DNA of 64,000 bases from DRPG01 sp964655065 (GTDB lineage: Bacteria > Myxococcota_A > UBA796 > GCA-2862545), in the NCBI GenBank assembly GCA_964655065.1, contig CAZZLC010000009.1:62001-126000 (forward strand). Reading direction: 5' to 3'. Positions 8,041 to 17,063 of the stretch are shown one piece after another (the first letter of the stretch is position 1; each line of letters opens with the position of its first letter). Both the position numbers and the translations under genes were made by a program. The notes under the pieces were generated by a model. The model was not told the origin of the DNA and did not search any database. It saw nothing but the letters and a program-made list of their open reading frames with translations.

Positions 8041-11000
8041 TCAGCCGGCGTCGGACTCCTCGTCGCCGTCGGTGCCCTCGGCCTCCTCCTGCTCGGCTTC
8101 CTTCTCCATCCGCTTGCGAATCTTCTTCGCGGTGCCCTTGTCGTGCTGGTCGAACAGCTCGAGACCGAGCGCGCGGGCGTCGACCTTCTCGTAGTCGTAG
8201 CCAGCCTCCTCGAGGACCGGACCGATGATCTTTTCGGGGCCCGAGTAGGTGATGACCAGCGTGTCCGCGCAGGGCGCCATGGCCTCCTGCATCGACTCGG
8301 GGGTCACGTCGGCCAGCATCTGGCCGTAGTCGCCCCAGACGTCGTAGGTCCAGCCACGGCCGATGGTGTTGACGAAGCTGTCGGCAACGTCCTCGATGGC
8401 CTGAAGGCCGAGCACGGGCTTACGAGCGAGCGCGAGCTGGGCCGGCTTGAACCGGTTCATGGGGAAGACGCCGCTCGAGCCATCGGTCGCGACCTTGACG
8501 AACGCGTCGGTCGCGATGCCCACCCCGTCGTTCTGGAACAAGCCGCTCATGCGCATCACGTTCGTGCCCCCGACCCGCTGCTGGACGCCGGCACCGGAGC
8601 CGTAGGTGATGCCTTCCTTGGCCCGGAGCTCGGCGAACAGGTAGCCATCGAAGATCGCGCCCACCACGCGCAGGTCGGCGCGCCGCTCGGGGCCTCCGTC
8701 GGCCATGCGACAGTGCGCCGTGATGGAGGTCTGCGTGCGTCGCGGGCTGTCGAGGACGTAGAACAGCGGCTCGTGCTCGAGGATGGGCGCCGGGCCGGGG
8801 ACGGGCATCGGCTCGAAGCTCTCGGCTTCGGTGGCCCAGCCGCCGAAGTACTTCTGCGCCGCCGCCTCGACGTCGGCGACATCGAACGCACCCACCGCGA
8901 TGAGCGTCATGTTCTCGGGGTGGTACTTGCGGTCGATGTAGGCCTGGACGTCGCCCTTCTTCATCTTCTTCGCACGGGTGATGTCGTCCCAGCTCTCGTC
9001 GTAGAACGCGGGGTGGTCGCCGCCCATCGCCTCGTTGACGAGTCGCCGGCTCCAGTACCCGCCGCTCTGCCAGTCGCGACGCATGTCGTCGCGCCACTCG
9101 CGGATGAAGTCACCCTTGTTGCCGAAGTCGGGCTTGATGCCCTCGAGACGCTTGCGGAGGTACCAGATGGCGTCGTCGGCGTTGAGGGCCGGCGCGTCGA
9201 TGCCGAGGAAGGTGGAGGTGCTGCCGGACCCGTCCTCCCAGTCGCCCGCGATGGCCAGCGGCTCGAGGTCGACGCGGAAGCCCTCGCTCGCGTAGACGTC
9301 GACGACCTCGTCGAGCGGGAACTTGGTGTTGCTCGACCCTCCCTGGCTCACGAGCCGAATCGACGCGAGAGGCGCCTCTCCGTGCGGGTAGATGACGACC
9401 CGCAGGCCATTGGCGAGCTTCTTGTCGACGACCTTGTCGAAATCAGGGGTCTTGGCCGCCTCGACGATGAGCTCGGTCGTGATCTCGTCGTCGGAGAGCG
9501 TGGAGACGATCTGGTCGTCCTCGGAGCTCGCGCCCACGTAGTCCGACTCGGAGCTGTCGAGGACGAGCTTGTCGTCGGGCAGCGGCTGGAGCACGAACTT
9601 GGCGGCTCGCTCCCGAGAGATGTACTGCTCGACGTACGAGAGCACCTGGGCCATCTCGACCTGACCAAACGCGTTCAGCTGGTTCGAGTAGTACTGGTGG
9701 TCGCCCGTGTGGTGGGCGAAGCTCCCGATGAGGGTCGCTCGAGCGTTGTTGAGGCCGGAGACGCGGTCCATCGAGGTGAAGGTGGTCTGCATGAACGAGA
9801 GCTTCGAGAGTCCGAAGAACCGGTCGATCTGCTGGCGGGCGATCGGGTTCGCGAGCTGCTCGGGGTTCCAGATGCTGGTGAGCTGGTCGAGCATCTTCTC
9901 GGCGATGCGCTCGGCGTTGCGGCCCTTCTTGACCTCGGTGAGGCACATCATCATGCTGTTCTCCTGGAACGCCAGGTAGCTACAGCCGGTGTTCGGGAGC
10001 TCCGAGTCCGCATCCTTCACGACGTCGTACTCGTCGATGAAGGCGTACAAGAGCGCGTTCGAGACCTGGGCCGAGGCCAGGAAGCCCACGATGTCGTTGC
10101 CCTGGTAGCCAGGGGGCACGGACCACGCGACGACGGCGGTCTGGTTGGTGACCGGAGCCTCGAAGGTCTGCAGCTCACGGCTGTAGGGGTCACCCACCGG
10201 CATGCCGAACATCTCGCGGCGGTCGATGGGCTGATTGCTCTCGATGTCGAGCGGCTGTCGCGGGTTCGCGGGGTCCATCGCGACGAAGTAGACCTTCTCG
10301 CGATCGACGTTGTTGGAGTCGATCTCGCGCACCGAAACGCCGGGGCGGGGCGTGATGCGGATGTGCTCCTCGGTCATGTCCTCGTGAAGGAGCTTCGGAT
10401 CGAAGTTCTCGACGATGAGGGAGCCGGCCTCCTGCGGCTCGAAGTCCCCGACCACCACGATCGTGGTCTCCTCGGGCCGGTAGAAGTCCTCGGCGAACTT
10501 CTTGATGTCCTCCAGAGTGACGTTGTCGAGGGAGTCGTGGGTGCCGATACCGAGCCGGTTGTAGGGATGGTCGGGCGGGAACAGCGACTTGAGCGCGTAC
10601 TGGTACGCGTTGCGGCCCTCGAACTGACCCTCGCTGCGCATCCGGAGCTCGTTGCGGATGACCTCGCGCTCGGAGTCCGCCTCCTCGGGCCTCACGTTCT
10701 TGACCGTGTCGGTGAGCCGCAGCGACGCGAACTTCATGAGCGTGGGCAGCGCGCTCTTCGGGCAGACCGACATGTAGTTGGTCCAGTCCATCGACGTCGA
10801 CGCGTTGAGGTCGCAGCCCGCCTCTTCGAGGACGTCCCACGTCTTGACCTGCGAGCCTTCGATGTGCCGCGACTTGAACCACATGTGCTCGAGGAAGTGC
10901 GCGATGCCCTCGAGCCCCTTGGGATCGCTGCTGGACCCGTGGTCGATGTAGGTCGTGACCGCGACGATGGGCGCGGAGTGGTCGGGCTGCATGATGACCC

Positions 11001-11154
11001 GGAGCCCGGTCGGGAACACGAAGCTCCGCATGTCGAGGCCGAAGCCCGGCGGAAGCTCGGGCCGAAGGTTGTTCAGCGCCGCGACGGTGTCGGCGCTCCC
11101 CGCCTCGGCCGAGGGAGCACCCCCCAGCAGGGCGAGGGCCAGAATGGACATCAT
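8041..11154 (-). CDS. M16 family zinc metalloprotease, two-domain
   Basis: A 1037-residue protein, the usual length of pitrilysin/insulinase-type M16 peptidases with two homologous halves. It begins with a short signal peptide (cleavage near SAEAG, residues 15-19) and so is exported. The inverted zinc motif HFLEH lies at residues 86-90, with the third-ligand region EREVIRNELRMRSE about 75 residues later. The second half shows the M16_C fold but no HxxEH, as is usual for the inactive half. The C-terminal 30 residues are Glu/Lys-rich. GGAGG precedes the tandem ATGATG start (11154/11151). Predicted role: degradation of peptides in the periplasm or at the cell surface. A CCGGTTAC motif lies upstream at 11179-11186. 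Confidence 0.95.
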   Translation of the reverse strand: MMSILALALLGGAPSAEAGSADTVAALNNLRPELPPGFGLDMRSFVFPTGLRVIMQPDHSAPIVAVTTYIDHGSSSDPKGLEGIAHFLEHMWFKSRHIEGSQVKTWDVLEEAGCDLNASTSMDWTNYMSVCPKSALPTLMKFASLRLTDTVKNVRPEEADSEREVIRNELRMRSEGQFEGRNAYQYALKSLFPPDHPYNRLGIGTHDSLDNVTLEDIKKFAEDFYRPEETTIVVVGDFEPQEAGSLIVENFDPKLLHEDMTEEHIRITPRPGVSVREIDSNNVDREKVYFVAMDPANPRQPLDIESNQPIDRREMFGMPVGDPYSRELQTFEAPVTNQTAVVAWSVPPGYQGNDIVGFLASAQVSNALLYAFIDEYDVVKDADSELPNTGCSYLAFQENSMMMCLTEVKKGRNAERIAEKMLDQLTSIWNPEQLANPIARQQIDRFFGLSKLSFMQTTFTSMDRVSGLNNARATLIGSFAHHTGDHQYYSNQLNAFGQVEMAQVLSYVEQYISRERAAKFVLQPLPDDKLVLDSSESDYVGASSEDDQIVSTLSDDEITTELIVEAAKTPDFDKVVDKKLANGLRVVIYPHGEAPLASIRLVSQGGSSNTKFPLDEVVDVYASEGFRVDLEPLAIAGDWEDGSGSTSTFLGIDAPALNADDAIWYLRKRLEGIKPDFGNKGDFIREWRDDMRRDWQSGGYWSRRLVNEAMGGDHPAFYDESWDDITRAKKMKKGDVQAYIDRKYHPENMTLIAVGAFDVADVEAAAQKYFGGWATEAESFEPMPVPGPAPILEHEPLFYVLDSPRRTQTSITAHCRMADGGPERRADLRVVGAIFDGYLFAELRAKEGITYGSGAGVQQRVGGTNVMRMSGLFQNDGVGIATDAFVKVATDGSSGVFPMNRFKPAQLALARKPVLGLQAIEDVADSFVNTIGRGWTYDVWGDYGQMLADVTPESMQEAMAPCADTLVITYSGPEKIIGPVLEEAGYDYEKVDARALGLELFDQHDKGTAKKIRKRMEKEAEQEEAEGTDGDEESDAG

Positions 11155-11178
11155 CGTTCCTCCGAGAATCGAGGACAG

Positions 11179-11186
11179 GTAACCGG
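11179..11186 (-). promoter_or_regulatory. CCGGTTAC upstream motif
   Basis: CCGGTTAC read toward the protease gene, about 25 bases before its start. It is one of several copies of the same octamer or its GGTTAC core found before genes in this window. Confidence 0.3.
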
Positions 11187-11251
11187 TGAAGGGACCGATC
11201 CGTCCGCGGTCCTCTGGTGTCGTCGGCGAACCGATTGCGAAGGCCGGACGC

Positions 11252-11956
11252 TCAAGCGGCGTCTGGCTTGTGCCCGACGAGCAGCCGGAGCCGCGGGTGC
11301 TCGGGGTCCCCGAGGGGGCGAACCCGAGGATCCAGCCCCGCCTCGACGAGCCGTCCGATCGCGACCGGCAGGTCGAAGTTCAGGTAGTACATGACGAACT
11401 CGGGCTTCAACAGGCGATTGCGCACCCGCATGGCGAGGTTGAACCCACGCAACAACCACCCGGTGCGGCTCCACGGCGGCGGCCGCTCGCTCGTGAGCGT
11501 CACGAATCGTCCGCCCGGCCGCAGCACCCTCGCGATCTCGGCAAACAAGCGGGGCTGGACGTGGGGCTCGAAGTGGCCGATGGCCCCGAACGACACGACG
11601 AGATCGAAGCAGGTGCCGAACGGTAGGTCCAGCGCGTCGCCGCGGACCAGGTGCACGTCCCGCCCGGCGAGCTGCTCCCGGGCCACCGCCAGCATTCCCG
11701 GGGAGAAGTCGATTCCCACCGCGACGTCCGCCACCGACGCGAGCTGTGCGAGTCCCGCGCCGGTGCCACAGCACAAGTCGAGTCCCCGCGAGACGGGAAG
11801 CGGCGCGATCTGTTCGAAGACCCTCGTGATCACGTCGTCGGGCGTCCGGAACGGCGTGCGATCGAACCGGGGGGCCAGCAGGTCGTACCCTCCGCGGGTC
11901 GACGAGAGCGCCTGCTGGAGGAGCTCGGCGAAGCTGGGTCCACCGGGGCCGTACAT
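11252..11956 (-). CDS. Class I SAM-dependent methyltransferase
   Basis: A 234-residue protein with the Rossmann methyltransferase core: motif I LDLCCGTGAG near residues 67-76, the acidic motif II VGIDFSPGML, motif III RGDALDLPF, and a motif IV region VVSFGAIGHF, all in Methyltransf_11 order. The product uses S-adenosylmethionine; the acceptor cannot be told from sequence. The C-terminal part (about 150-234) is a substrate-specific cap with a hydrophobic Trp/Arg stretch. It ends about 100 bases before the M16 protease start on the same strand and starts 52 bases from the divergent Cys-rich lipoprotein. Confidence 0.9.
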   Translation of the reverse strand: MYGPGGPSFAELLQQALSSTRGGYDLLAPRFDRTPFRTPDDVITRVFEQIAPLPVSRGLDLCCGTGAGLAQLASVADVAVGIDFSPGMLAVAREQLAGRDVHLVRGDALDLPFGTCFDLVVSFGAIGHFEPHVQPRLFAEIARVLRPGGRFVTLTSERPPPWSRTGWLLRGFNLAMRVRNRLLKPEFVMYYLNFDLPVAIGRLVEAGLDPRVRPLGDPEHPRLRLLVGHKPDAA

Positions 11957-11963
11957 GCCGGTG

Positions 11964-11969
11964 GGTTAT
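11964..11969 (+). promoter_or_regulatory. GGTTAT upstream motif
   Basis: GGTTATCC in the 52-base divergent region, oriented toward the Sel1-repeat lipoprotein gene. A variant of the recurrent GGTTAC element. Confidence 0.22.
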
Positions 11970-12008
11970 CCCCCGTCCGACACGTCGACACACCTGGAGT
12001 GCCCTCCG

Positions 12009-12953
12009 ATGCTTGCGCTCGTCGCCCACGCCCTGACCCTGACGGGCTGTCTGACCTCCTCCGACATCCTCGCGACCTGTGAGGGCGGCGACGTCAAGTC
12101 CTGCTACCGTGACGGCATGGCCAAGGTGAACGCACCTCGTCCGCAGTTCTCGGCCGCACGCAAGGACCTCGTTCAGGCCTGTATGCCGACCTACACCAAG
12201 GGGTCCCGGCCCAAGGACAACCATCCCCCCGCCTGCTACGAGCTCGGCAAGCTCGTCCGCGATGCCAAGGGCGGACCGAAGGACCTCCCTCGAGCGGTCG
12301 AGATGTTCCAGAGCGCGTGTCGCTCGGGCATGCAGGCCGCCTGCACCGACCTCGGGCTGCTCGTCTACGCCCCGGAGTCCGATGCGGGCATCGCCGCCGA
12401 CCCGGCCCGCGCGGTCGAGTTCTTCTTCAACGCCTGCAACGCGGTGGACCTGCACGCGCTCCCCGAGGACGGCTCGGCCGACCCCAACGCGCGTGCTTGC
12501 GCCGCGCTCGGGCGGGCCTACGTCGATGGTCAGGGCGTCGAGGGCAACCGCAAGGACCTCGCGCGTGCGGAGCAGATGTACCGCAAGGCCTGCGACGCGC
12601 ACCACGCCCCTGCCTGTGAGGCCGTAGGCGACCTCCTCGGCGCCCGCCTCGCCACCCTGACCGACGCCACCGGATTCTACCAGCAGGCTTGCAAGCTCGA
12701 CGCCCGCCACGGCTGCTTCGAGCTCGCGCAGATGCACGAGGAGAACCGATTCGCGGGCGCCGACATCGAGCTCGCCGTCGACTTCTACCGCAAGACGTGC
12801 AACATCGACCCCACCCGCGGCTGCTTCGAGGCCGCCTCCCTGCTCGAGCAGGGCAAGGTCCTGGCACGCGAAGGCGAGGTCGAGTCGCTCTACAACCTGG
12901 CCTGCGAGTACGGCAACGAGCAGGCCTGCGCCAAGCGGAGTCCGGGCCGATGA
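12009..12953 (+). CDS. Cys-rich Sel1-repeat lipoprotein
   Basis: A 314-residue protein with a lipoprotein signal (LTLTGC, Cys at residue 14). About seven Sel1-like helical repeats follow, each around 36 residues, with paired Cys about eight residues apart (for example SACRSGMQAAC, KACDAHHAPAC, KTCNIDPTRGC). This is the pattern of Helicobacter cysteine-rich proteins, where each pair forms a disulphide that staples two helices. The signal and Cys pairs imply an exported, oxidised protein-interaction scaffold. The stop overlaps the purB start (ATGA), so a lipoprotein and a purine enzyme are translationally coupled, which is unusual and probably not functional in meaning. Confidence 0.9.
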   Translation: MLALVAHALTLTGCLTSSDILATCEGGDVKSCYRDGMAKVNAPRPQFSAARKDLVQACMPTYTKGSRPKDNHPPACYELGKLVRDAKGGPKDLPRAVEMFQSACRSGMQAACTDLGLLVYAPESDAGIAADPARAVEFFFNACNAVDLHALPEDGSADPNARACAALGRAYVDGQGVEGNRKDLARAEQMYRKACDAHHAPACEAVGDLLGARLATLTDATGFYQQACKLDARHGCFELAQMHEENRFAGADIELAVDFYRKTCNIDPTRGCFEAASLLEQGKVLAREGEVESLYNLACEYGNEQACAKRSPGR

Positions 12954-14383
12954 GCACCGCACGCTGGAGCTCACCGCTGGTCGATCGCTACGCGAGCGAC
13001 GCCATGGCCGAGCTGTTCTCCGACGACCGCAAGTTTCGGACCTGGCGCCGACTCTGGCTGGCGCTGGCCGAGATCGAGGCCTCCCTCGGGCTCGACATCA
13101 CCGACGCTCAGCTCGACGCGCTCCGGAGCACGGTCGACGACCTCGATCCCGACGCGGCCCGGGAGCACGAGCGACGGCTGCGGCACGACGTGATGGCCCA
13201 GGTGCACACCTGGGGTGACCAGGTTCCCGAGGCCAGGCCGATCCTCCACCTCGGGGCAACGAGCTGCTTCGTGGGCGACAACACCGATCTGATCGTCCTG
13301 CGAGACGCCCTCGACCTGCTGCGTCCCAAGCTCGCGGGCACGATCGACCAGCTCGCCAGGTTCGCCAGGGACTGGGCCGACCAGCCGACCCTCGGGTTCA
13401 CGCACTTCCAGCCTGCCCAGCTCACCACGGTCGGCAAGCGCGCGACCCTGTGGATCCAGGAGCTGGTGCTCGACCTGCAGGCCCTCGAGCGGCTCGGGGA
13501 CGACCTGTGTTTCCGCGGGGCGAAGGGCACGACGGGGACCCAGGCGAGCTTCCTCGCCCTCTTCGGAGGCGATCATGGGAAGGTCGAGGCGCTCGACGCC
13601 CGCCTCGCCGAAGCCTTCGGGTTCCCGCGAACCTACGCGGTGACGGGCCAGACCTACAGCCGAAAGGTCGATCTGCAGGTCGTGCTCGGGCTGGCCTCGT
13701 TCTGCGCGACCGCGCACCGCATCGCGTCGGACCTGCGGTTGCTCGCGCACCTCAAGGAGATCGAGGAGCCATTCGGCGAGCACCAGATCGGCTCGTCGGC
13801 GATGGCGTACAAGCGCAACCCCATGCGCTCCGAGCGCATCTGCGCGCTGGCCCGCCACGGCATGACCCTCGCCCAGAACGCGACCCAGACGGCTTCTCAG
13901 CAGTGGCTCGAGCGCACGCTCGACGACTCGGCGAACCGGCGCATCACGCTGGCCGAGGCCTTCCTCACCGCCGATGGGGTGCTGGAGGCGCTGCTGAACG
14001 TGACAGCCGGGCTCGTCGTCTACCCCGAGGTCATCGGCCGCCGAATCCGCGAAGAGCTCCCCTTCATCGCGTCCGAGAACGTGATGATGGCGATGGTGCA
14101 GTCCGGGGCCGACCGGCAGGAGGTCCACGAGTGGATCCGGCTCCACAGTCAGGCCGCGGCCGCCGAGGTGAAGCTTCACGGTCGCGACAACGACCTGCTG
14201 GCTCGCCTCGCGAGCGACGAGCGGTTTGCTCCGGTCCACGCTCGCCTCGACGCCATCGTCGATCCTGGCCACTACGTGGGGCGCGCCCCCGAGCAGACGC
14301 GCGGGTTCCTCGACGGGGAGGTCGCCAAGGCGCTCGCCCCGTACCGTGACCGACTCGTGACGGCGGCGGAGCTTCGGGTTTGA
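12950..14383 (+). CDS. purB: Adenylosuccinate lyase, eukaryote-like type
   Basis: A 477-residue fumarase/aspartase-superfamily enzyme that cleaves SAICAR and adenylosuccinate to fumarate plus AICAR or AMP in purine synthesis. Conserved regions are clear: LGATSCFVGDNTDL, GFTHFQPAQLTTVGKR, the catalytic-loop signature GSSAMAYKRNPMRSE and the following LERTLDDSANRRI. These closely follow the animal-type ADSL sequence as I remember it, more than the shorter Bacillus-type PurB. In the signature loop the usual Pro of SSxMPxKxNP is Ala. No other purine gene is adjacent. Start by ATGA overlap with the upstream lipoprotein; the TTG of the next gene overlaps its stop. Confidence 0.95.
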   Translation: MSTARWSSPLVDRYASDAMAELFSDDRKFRTWRRLWLALAEIEASLGLDITDAQLDALRSTVDDLDPDAAREHERRLRHDVMAQVHTWGDQVPEARPILHLGATSCFVGDNTDLIVLRDALDLLRPKLAGTIDQLARFARDWADQPTLGFTHFQPAQLTTVGKRATLWIQELVLDLQALERLGDDLCFRGAKGTTGTQASFLALFGGDHGKVEALDARLAEAFGFPRTYAVTGQTYSRKVDLQVVLGLASFCATAHRIASDLRLLAHLKEIEEPFGEHQIGSSAMAYKRNPMRSERICALARHGMTLAQNATQTASQQWLERTLDDSANRRITLAEAFLTADGVLEALLNVTAGLVVYPEVIGRRIREELPFIASENVMMAMVQSGADRQEVHEWIRLHSQAAAAEVKLHGRDNDLLARLASDERFAPVHARLDAIVDPGHYVGRAPEQTRGFLDGEVAKALAPYRDRLVTAAELRV

Positions 14384-14961
14384 CCTTTCGCGCCTGGCTC
14401 TTCGATCTCGACGGCACCCTCACCGTGGCGACGCACGACTTCGCCGCGTTCAAGGCCACGCTGGGGCTGCCGCCGGACCGTGACGTGCTGAGTGGCATCG
14501 CCACCCGACCCGAGGCGGACCGCCCGGCGTTGCTGCAGGCGGTACGCGAGTGGGAGGAGGCTCACCTCGATCGCGCGCAGCCCGCCCCCGGCGCCACCGA
14601 GCTCCTCGACCGGCTGTCCGAGCGACGCGTGCCGTTGGGCATCGTGACGCGCAACACCCAGAGTACCGCCCGGGCGACCCTGGACCGCATCGGACTCGCG
14701 CACCACTTCCCCGAAGGCGTGGTCCACGGACGCGACACGGCCTCGCCCAAGCCGGCCCCCGACGCGCTCTTCGCCTTGCTGAACGCGTTCTCGGTCCCCG
14801 CCGCCGACGCCGTGATGGTGGGGGACCACGGCGACGACCTGCTCGCCGCGAGAGCGGCCGGCGTGCACGCGGTCTGGGTCGACCCCCAGGGGACCGGACG
14901 GTACGCCCACCACGCCGACTCGGTGGTCAGCGCGCTCCACGAGCTACTCCGTCACGCCTGA
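14380..14961 (+). CDS. HAD-family hydrolase (phosphoglycolate phosphatase-like)
   Basis: A 193-residue protein with all four HAD motifs: FDLDGTLT (nucleophile and acid/base Asp), IVTRNT (motif II), KPAPDAL (motif III Lys) and MVGDHGDDLLAARAAG (motif IV). A short helical cap lies between motifs I and II, as in subclass I phosphatases such as Gph and PGP. The substrate is probably a small phosphorylated metabolite. The TTG at 14380 overlaps the purB stop (TTGA), which supports coupled translation; no better start lies downstream before the DxD motif. Confidence 0.88.
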   Translation: MTFRAWLFDLDGTLTVATHDFAAFKATLGLPPDRDVLSGIATRPEADRPALLQAVREWEEAHLDRAQPAPGATELLDRLSERRVPLGIVTRNTQSTARATLDRIGLAHHFPEGVVHGRDTASPKPAPDALFALLNAFSVPAADAVMVGDHGDDLLAARAAGVHAVWVDPQGTGRYAHHADSVVSALHELLRHA

Positions 14962-14966
14962 GACGA

Positions 14967-16337
14967 TCAGCGCCCGAGTTCGAAGCGGAGCGCTCCCTCG
15001 AGCTCGGGATGGGCGAACTCGAAGCCGAGCGACGTCGCCTTCGCGGGCTCCACACGTTGACCCTCGAGCACGAGCTCCTGCGCCCGCTGGCGGCCGAGCG
15101 CGAGCTTCACCGCCATGCCGGGAGCCGGGGCGAACGCCGGTCGTCCGAGCACCCGCCCGAGGGTCCGCGCGAGCTCGGCCTGGCGGACGGGGTTCGGCGC
15201 GACGAGATTGAGGGGGCCCCGATAGCGGTCGTCGAACAGTGCCTCGTGCATCAGTCCCAGGTGGTCGTCGAGCGCGATCCAGGGGACCCACTGCCGGCCC
15301 GATCCGACGGGACCCCCGAGCCCGAGCGAGAAGAGAGGACGCAGCGACCCCAGGAACCCGCCGAGTCCGGAGAGCACGATGCCGGTCCGGAGGTTGACGG
15401 TGCGTATGCCCGCGTCCTTGGCCGGTTGGGTAGCCGCCTCCCACTCCGCGGCGACGTCGGCGAGGAACCCCTCGCCGGCCGGCGAGTCCTCGGTGGCCAC
15501 CGTGTCGCCCGTGTCACCGTAGTAGCCGACCGCCGAGGCAGCGAGGAACACGGACGGTGGCTGGTCCAGCTCGGCGAGCACGCGCGAGAGCGCAGCCGTG
15601 GTGTGTACGCGGCTCTCGCGAATCACCTGCTTGCGGGCCGCGGTCCACGGCTCGTCGGCGATGGACGCGCCCTGGAGGTGTACGACGGCGTCGAAGCCCT
15701 CCAGCGCGTGCTTGTCGATGACCTCGGGGTCGTGCAGGGGGACGTAGCGGCCCCGCGCGTCGGGGCTGCGCACGAGGGGGACGACGTCGTGTCCGCCTGC
15801 GTCGAGGAACGCGGTGAGCTGCGAGCCGACGAGCCCCGACGCTCCCGAGACCAACACGCGCAGGCGCGGCCGGTCGCGGAAGCGAGCGTGTCGCGACAGG
15901 TCGTCGGCGGTGCGTCGATGGCGAAAGGGAAACACTCGCGACAAGCGACGCTCGACCCCGCCGATCGCCGCCCCCAGCGCACCGAAAGGGGCCCGCCACT
16001 CGATCTGGTCGTCGAGCAGCGCCTCGCCGTTCTCGCCGTCCGTGAAGCGGTGGGTGTGGCGCCAGTAGGCGAACGGCCCCGAGCGTTGTTCGTCGACGAA
16101 CCCCTCGCCCGGCGTGCACTCGGTGTGGACGGCCTGCCAGGTGAGCGGGATCGGCCCCACGTGCGCCTGTAGCTCGAGCTCCACCCCCGCCGCGAGGCCG
16201 TGCCCGCTCCGTGAGATGACGCGGATGGGGTCCCACGGGGGATTGAGACGCAGGAACGCGCCCGGGCGCTCGTGCCAGGCGAACAGCTCGGCCGCGGAGG
16301 CCTGCGGAATCGGGGTCTGGAGGCGGTAGGTCGGCAT
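14967..16337 (-). CDS. TIGR01777 family epimerase with N-terminal SRPBCC domain
   Basis: A 456-residue protein in two parts. Residues 1-155 form an SRPBCC (START-like ligand-binding) domain. From about 160 a short-chain dehydrogenase/epimerase of the YfcH/TIGR01777 type begins with the NAD(P)-binding VLVSGASGLVGSQL, followed by VVHLQGASIADEPWT, SAVGYYGDTG, NLRTGIVLSG and VPWIALDD, all characteristic of this family. The family's substrate is not established. The fusion of the two domains is known in actinobacteria and myxobacteria. Divergent from pdxH with a 41-base gap, and five bases from the convergent HAD gene. Confidence 0.93.
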   Translation of the reverse strand: MPTYRLQTPIPQASAAELFAWHERPGAFLRLNPPWDPIRVISRSGHGLAAGVELELQAHVGPIPLTWQAVHTECTPGEGFVDEQRSGPFAYWRHTHRFTDGENGEALLDDQIEWRAPFGALGAAIGGVERRLSRVFPFRHRRTADDLSRHARFRDRPRLRVLVSGASGLVGSQLTAFLDAGGHDVVPLVRSPDARGRYVPLHDPEVIDKHALEGFDAVVHLQGASIADEPWTAARKQVIRESRVHTTAALSRVLAELDQPPSVFLAASAVGYYGDTGDTVATEDSPAGEGFLADVAAEWEAATQPAKDAGIRTVNLRTGIVLSGLGGFLGSLRPLFSLGLGGPVGSGRQWVPWIALDDHLGLMHEALFDDRYRGPLNLVAPNPVRQAELARTLGRVLGRPAFAPAPGMAVKLALGRQRAQELVLEGQRVEPAKATSLGFEFAHPELEGALRFELGR

Positions 16338-16378
16338 GATGGGTACGTATTCCCCGAACCGCTGCCCCGGGGAGAGTC

Positions 16379-16984
16379 GTGCCCGACGAGAGCTTCATCG
16401 ATGCCACTGACCCGTTCGCCCTCTTCGACGTCTGGTTTGCCGACGCCAAGGCCACCGAGCCCGACGTGCCCAACGCGATGCAGCTCGCCACCGTCGACGC
16501 CTCGGGACTCCCCACCCTGCGCACCGTGCTGCTCAAGGGACACTCGCCCGAGGGCCTCACGTTCTTCACGAACCTCGGCAGCCGCAAGGGGCGCGACCTC
16601 GAAGCCAATCCCCACGCCGCGCTCCTCTTCCACTGGAAGATCGTCAAGCGACAGGTGATCGCCCGAGGTCGGGTCGAGCCGGTGTTGCCCGCCGAAGCGG
16701 ACGCCTACTGGGCGACCCGACCCCGCGAGAGCCAGCTCGCCGCGTGGGCGTCCCAGCAGTCTCGTCCGCTGGCCGACATCCCGACCTGGGACCGCGGGCT
16801 GGCCGACGTCACTCGACGCTTCGAAGGAAAGGAGATCCCTCGACCGCCGTTCTGGTCGGGCTTCCGGCTTCGTCCGATCGGCGTGGAGTTCTGGCAGGAC
16901 GGGGAGTTCCGCCGCCACACGAGGCTCGCCTTCTCGCGCGACGCGCCCACCGGCGCTTGGTCGAAGACGCTGCTCTACCCGTGA
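16379..16984 (+). CDS. pdxH: Pyridoxamine 5'-phosphate oxidase
   Basis: A 201-residue FMN-dependent enzyme that makes pyridoxal 5'-phosphate from PNP or PMP, in the vitamin B6 salvage and synthesis route. Family landmarks: MQLATVDASGLPTLRTVLLK, the FMN-binding FFTNLGSRKGRDLEANP, LFHWKIVKRQV, the RPRESQLAAWAS QQSR region (written here with a break), and the C-terminal WSGFRLRPIGVEFWQDGEFR substrate/FMN segment. The last residues (SKTLLYP) match the usual aromatic/Pro end. GTG start at 16379 with a GGGGAG upstream. The size is typical. Confidence 0.95.
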   Translation: MPDESFIDATDPFALFDVWFADAKATEPDVPNAMQLATVDASGLPTLRTVLLKGHSPEGLTFFTNLGSRKGRDLEANPHAALLFHWKIVKRQVIARGRVEPVLPAEADAYWATRPRESQLAAWASQQSRPLADIPTWDRGLADVTRRFEGKEIPRPPFWSGFRLRPIGVEFWQDGEFRRHTRLAFSRDAPTGAWSKTLLYP

Positions 16985-16993
16985 GCGCCGCTT

Positions 16994-17001
16994 GTAACCG
17001 G
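16994..17001 (-). promoter_or_regulatory. CCGGTTAC motif in the pdxH-kinase gap
   Basis: GTAACCGG on the plus strand, just after the pdxH stop and about 63 bases before the kinase start. Unlike the other copies it points away from the downstream gene, so its role is doubtful. Confidence 0.2.
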
Positions 17002-17063
17002 TGCGACGTCCACGGACTCACGCGCCTTGCCGAAGGCCGTTCGAACCACTCGGGAGGGTCGCG

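Noticed and set aside
7444..11394. 1316-codon plus-strand frame antisense to the M16 protease
   Set aside because: Val/Arg/Asp-rich composition without motifs; the minus strand has a complete M16 peptidase with signal peptide and HxxEH.
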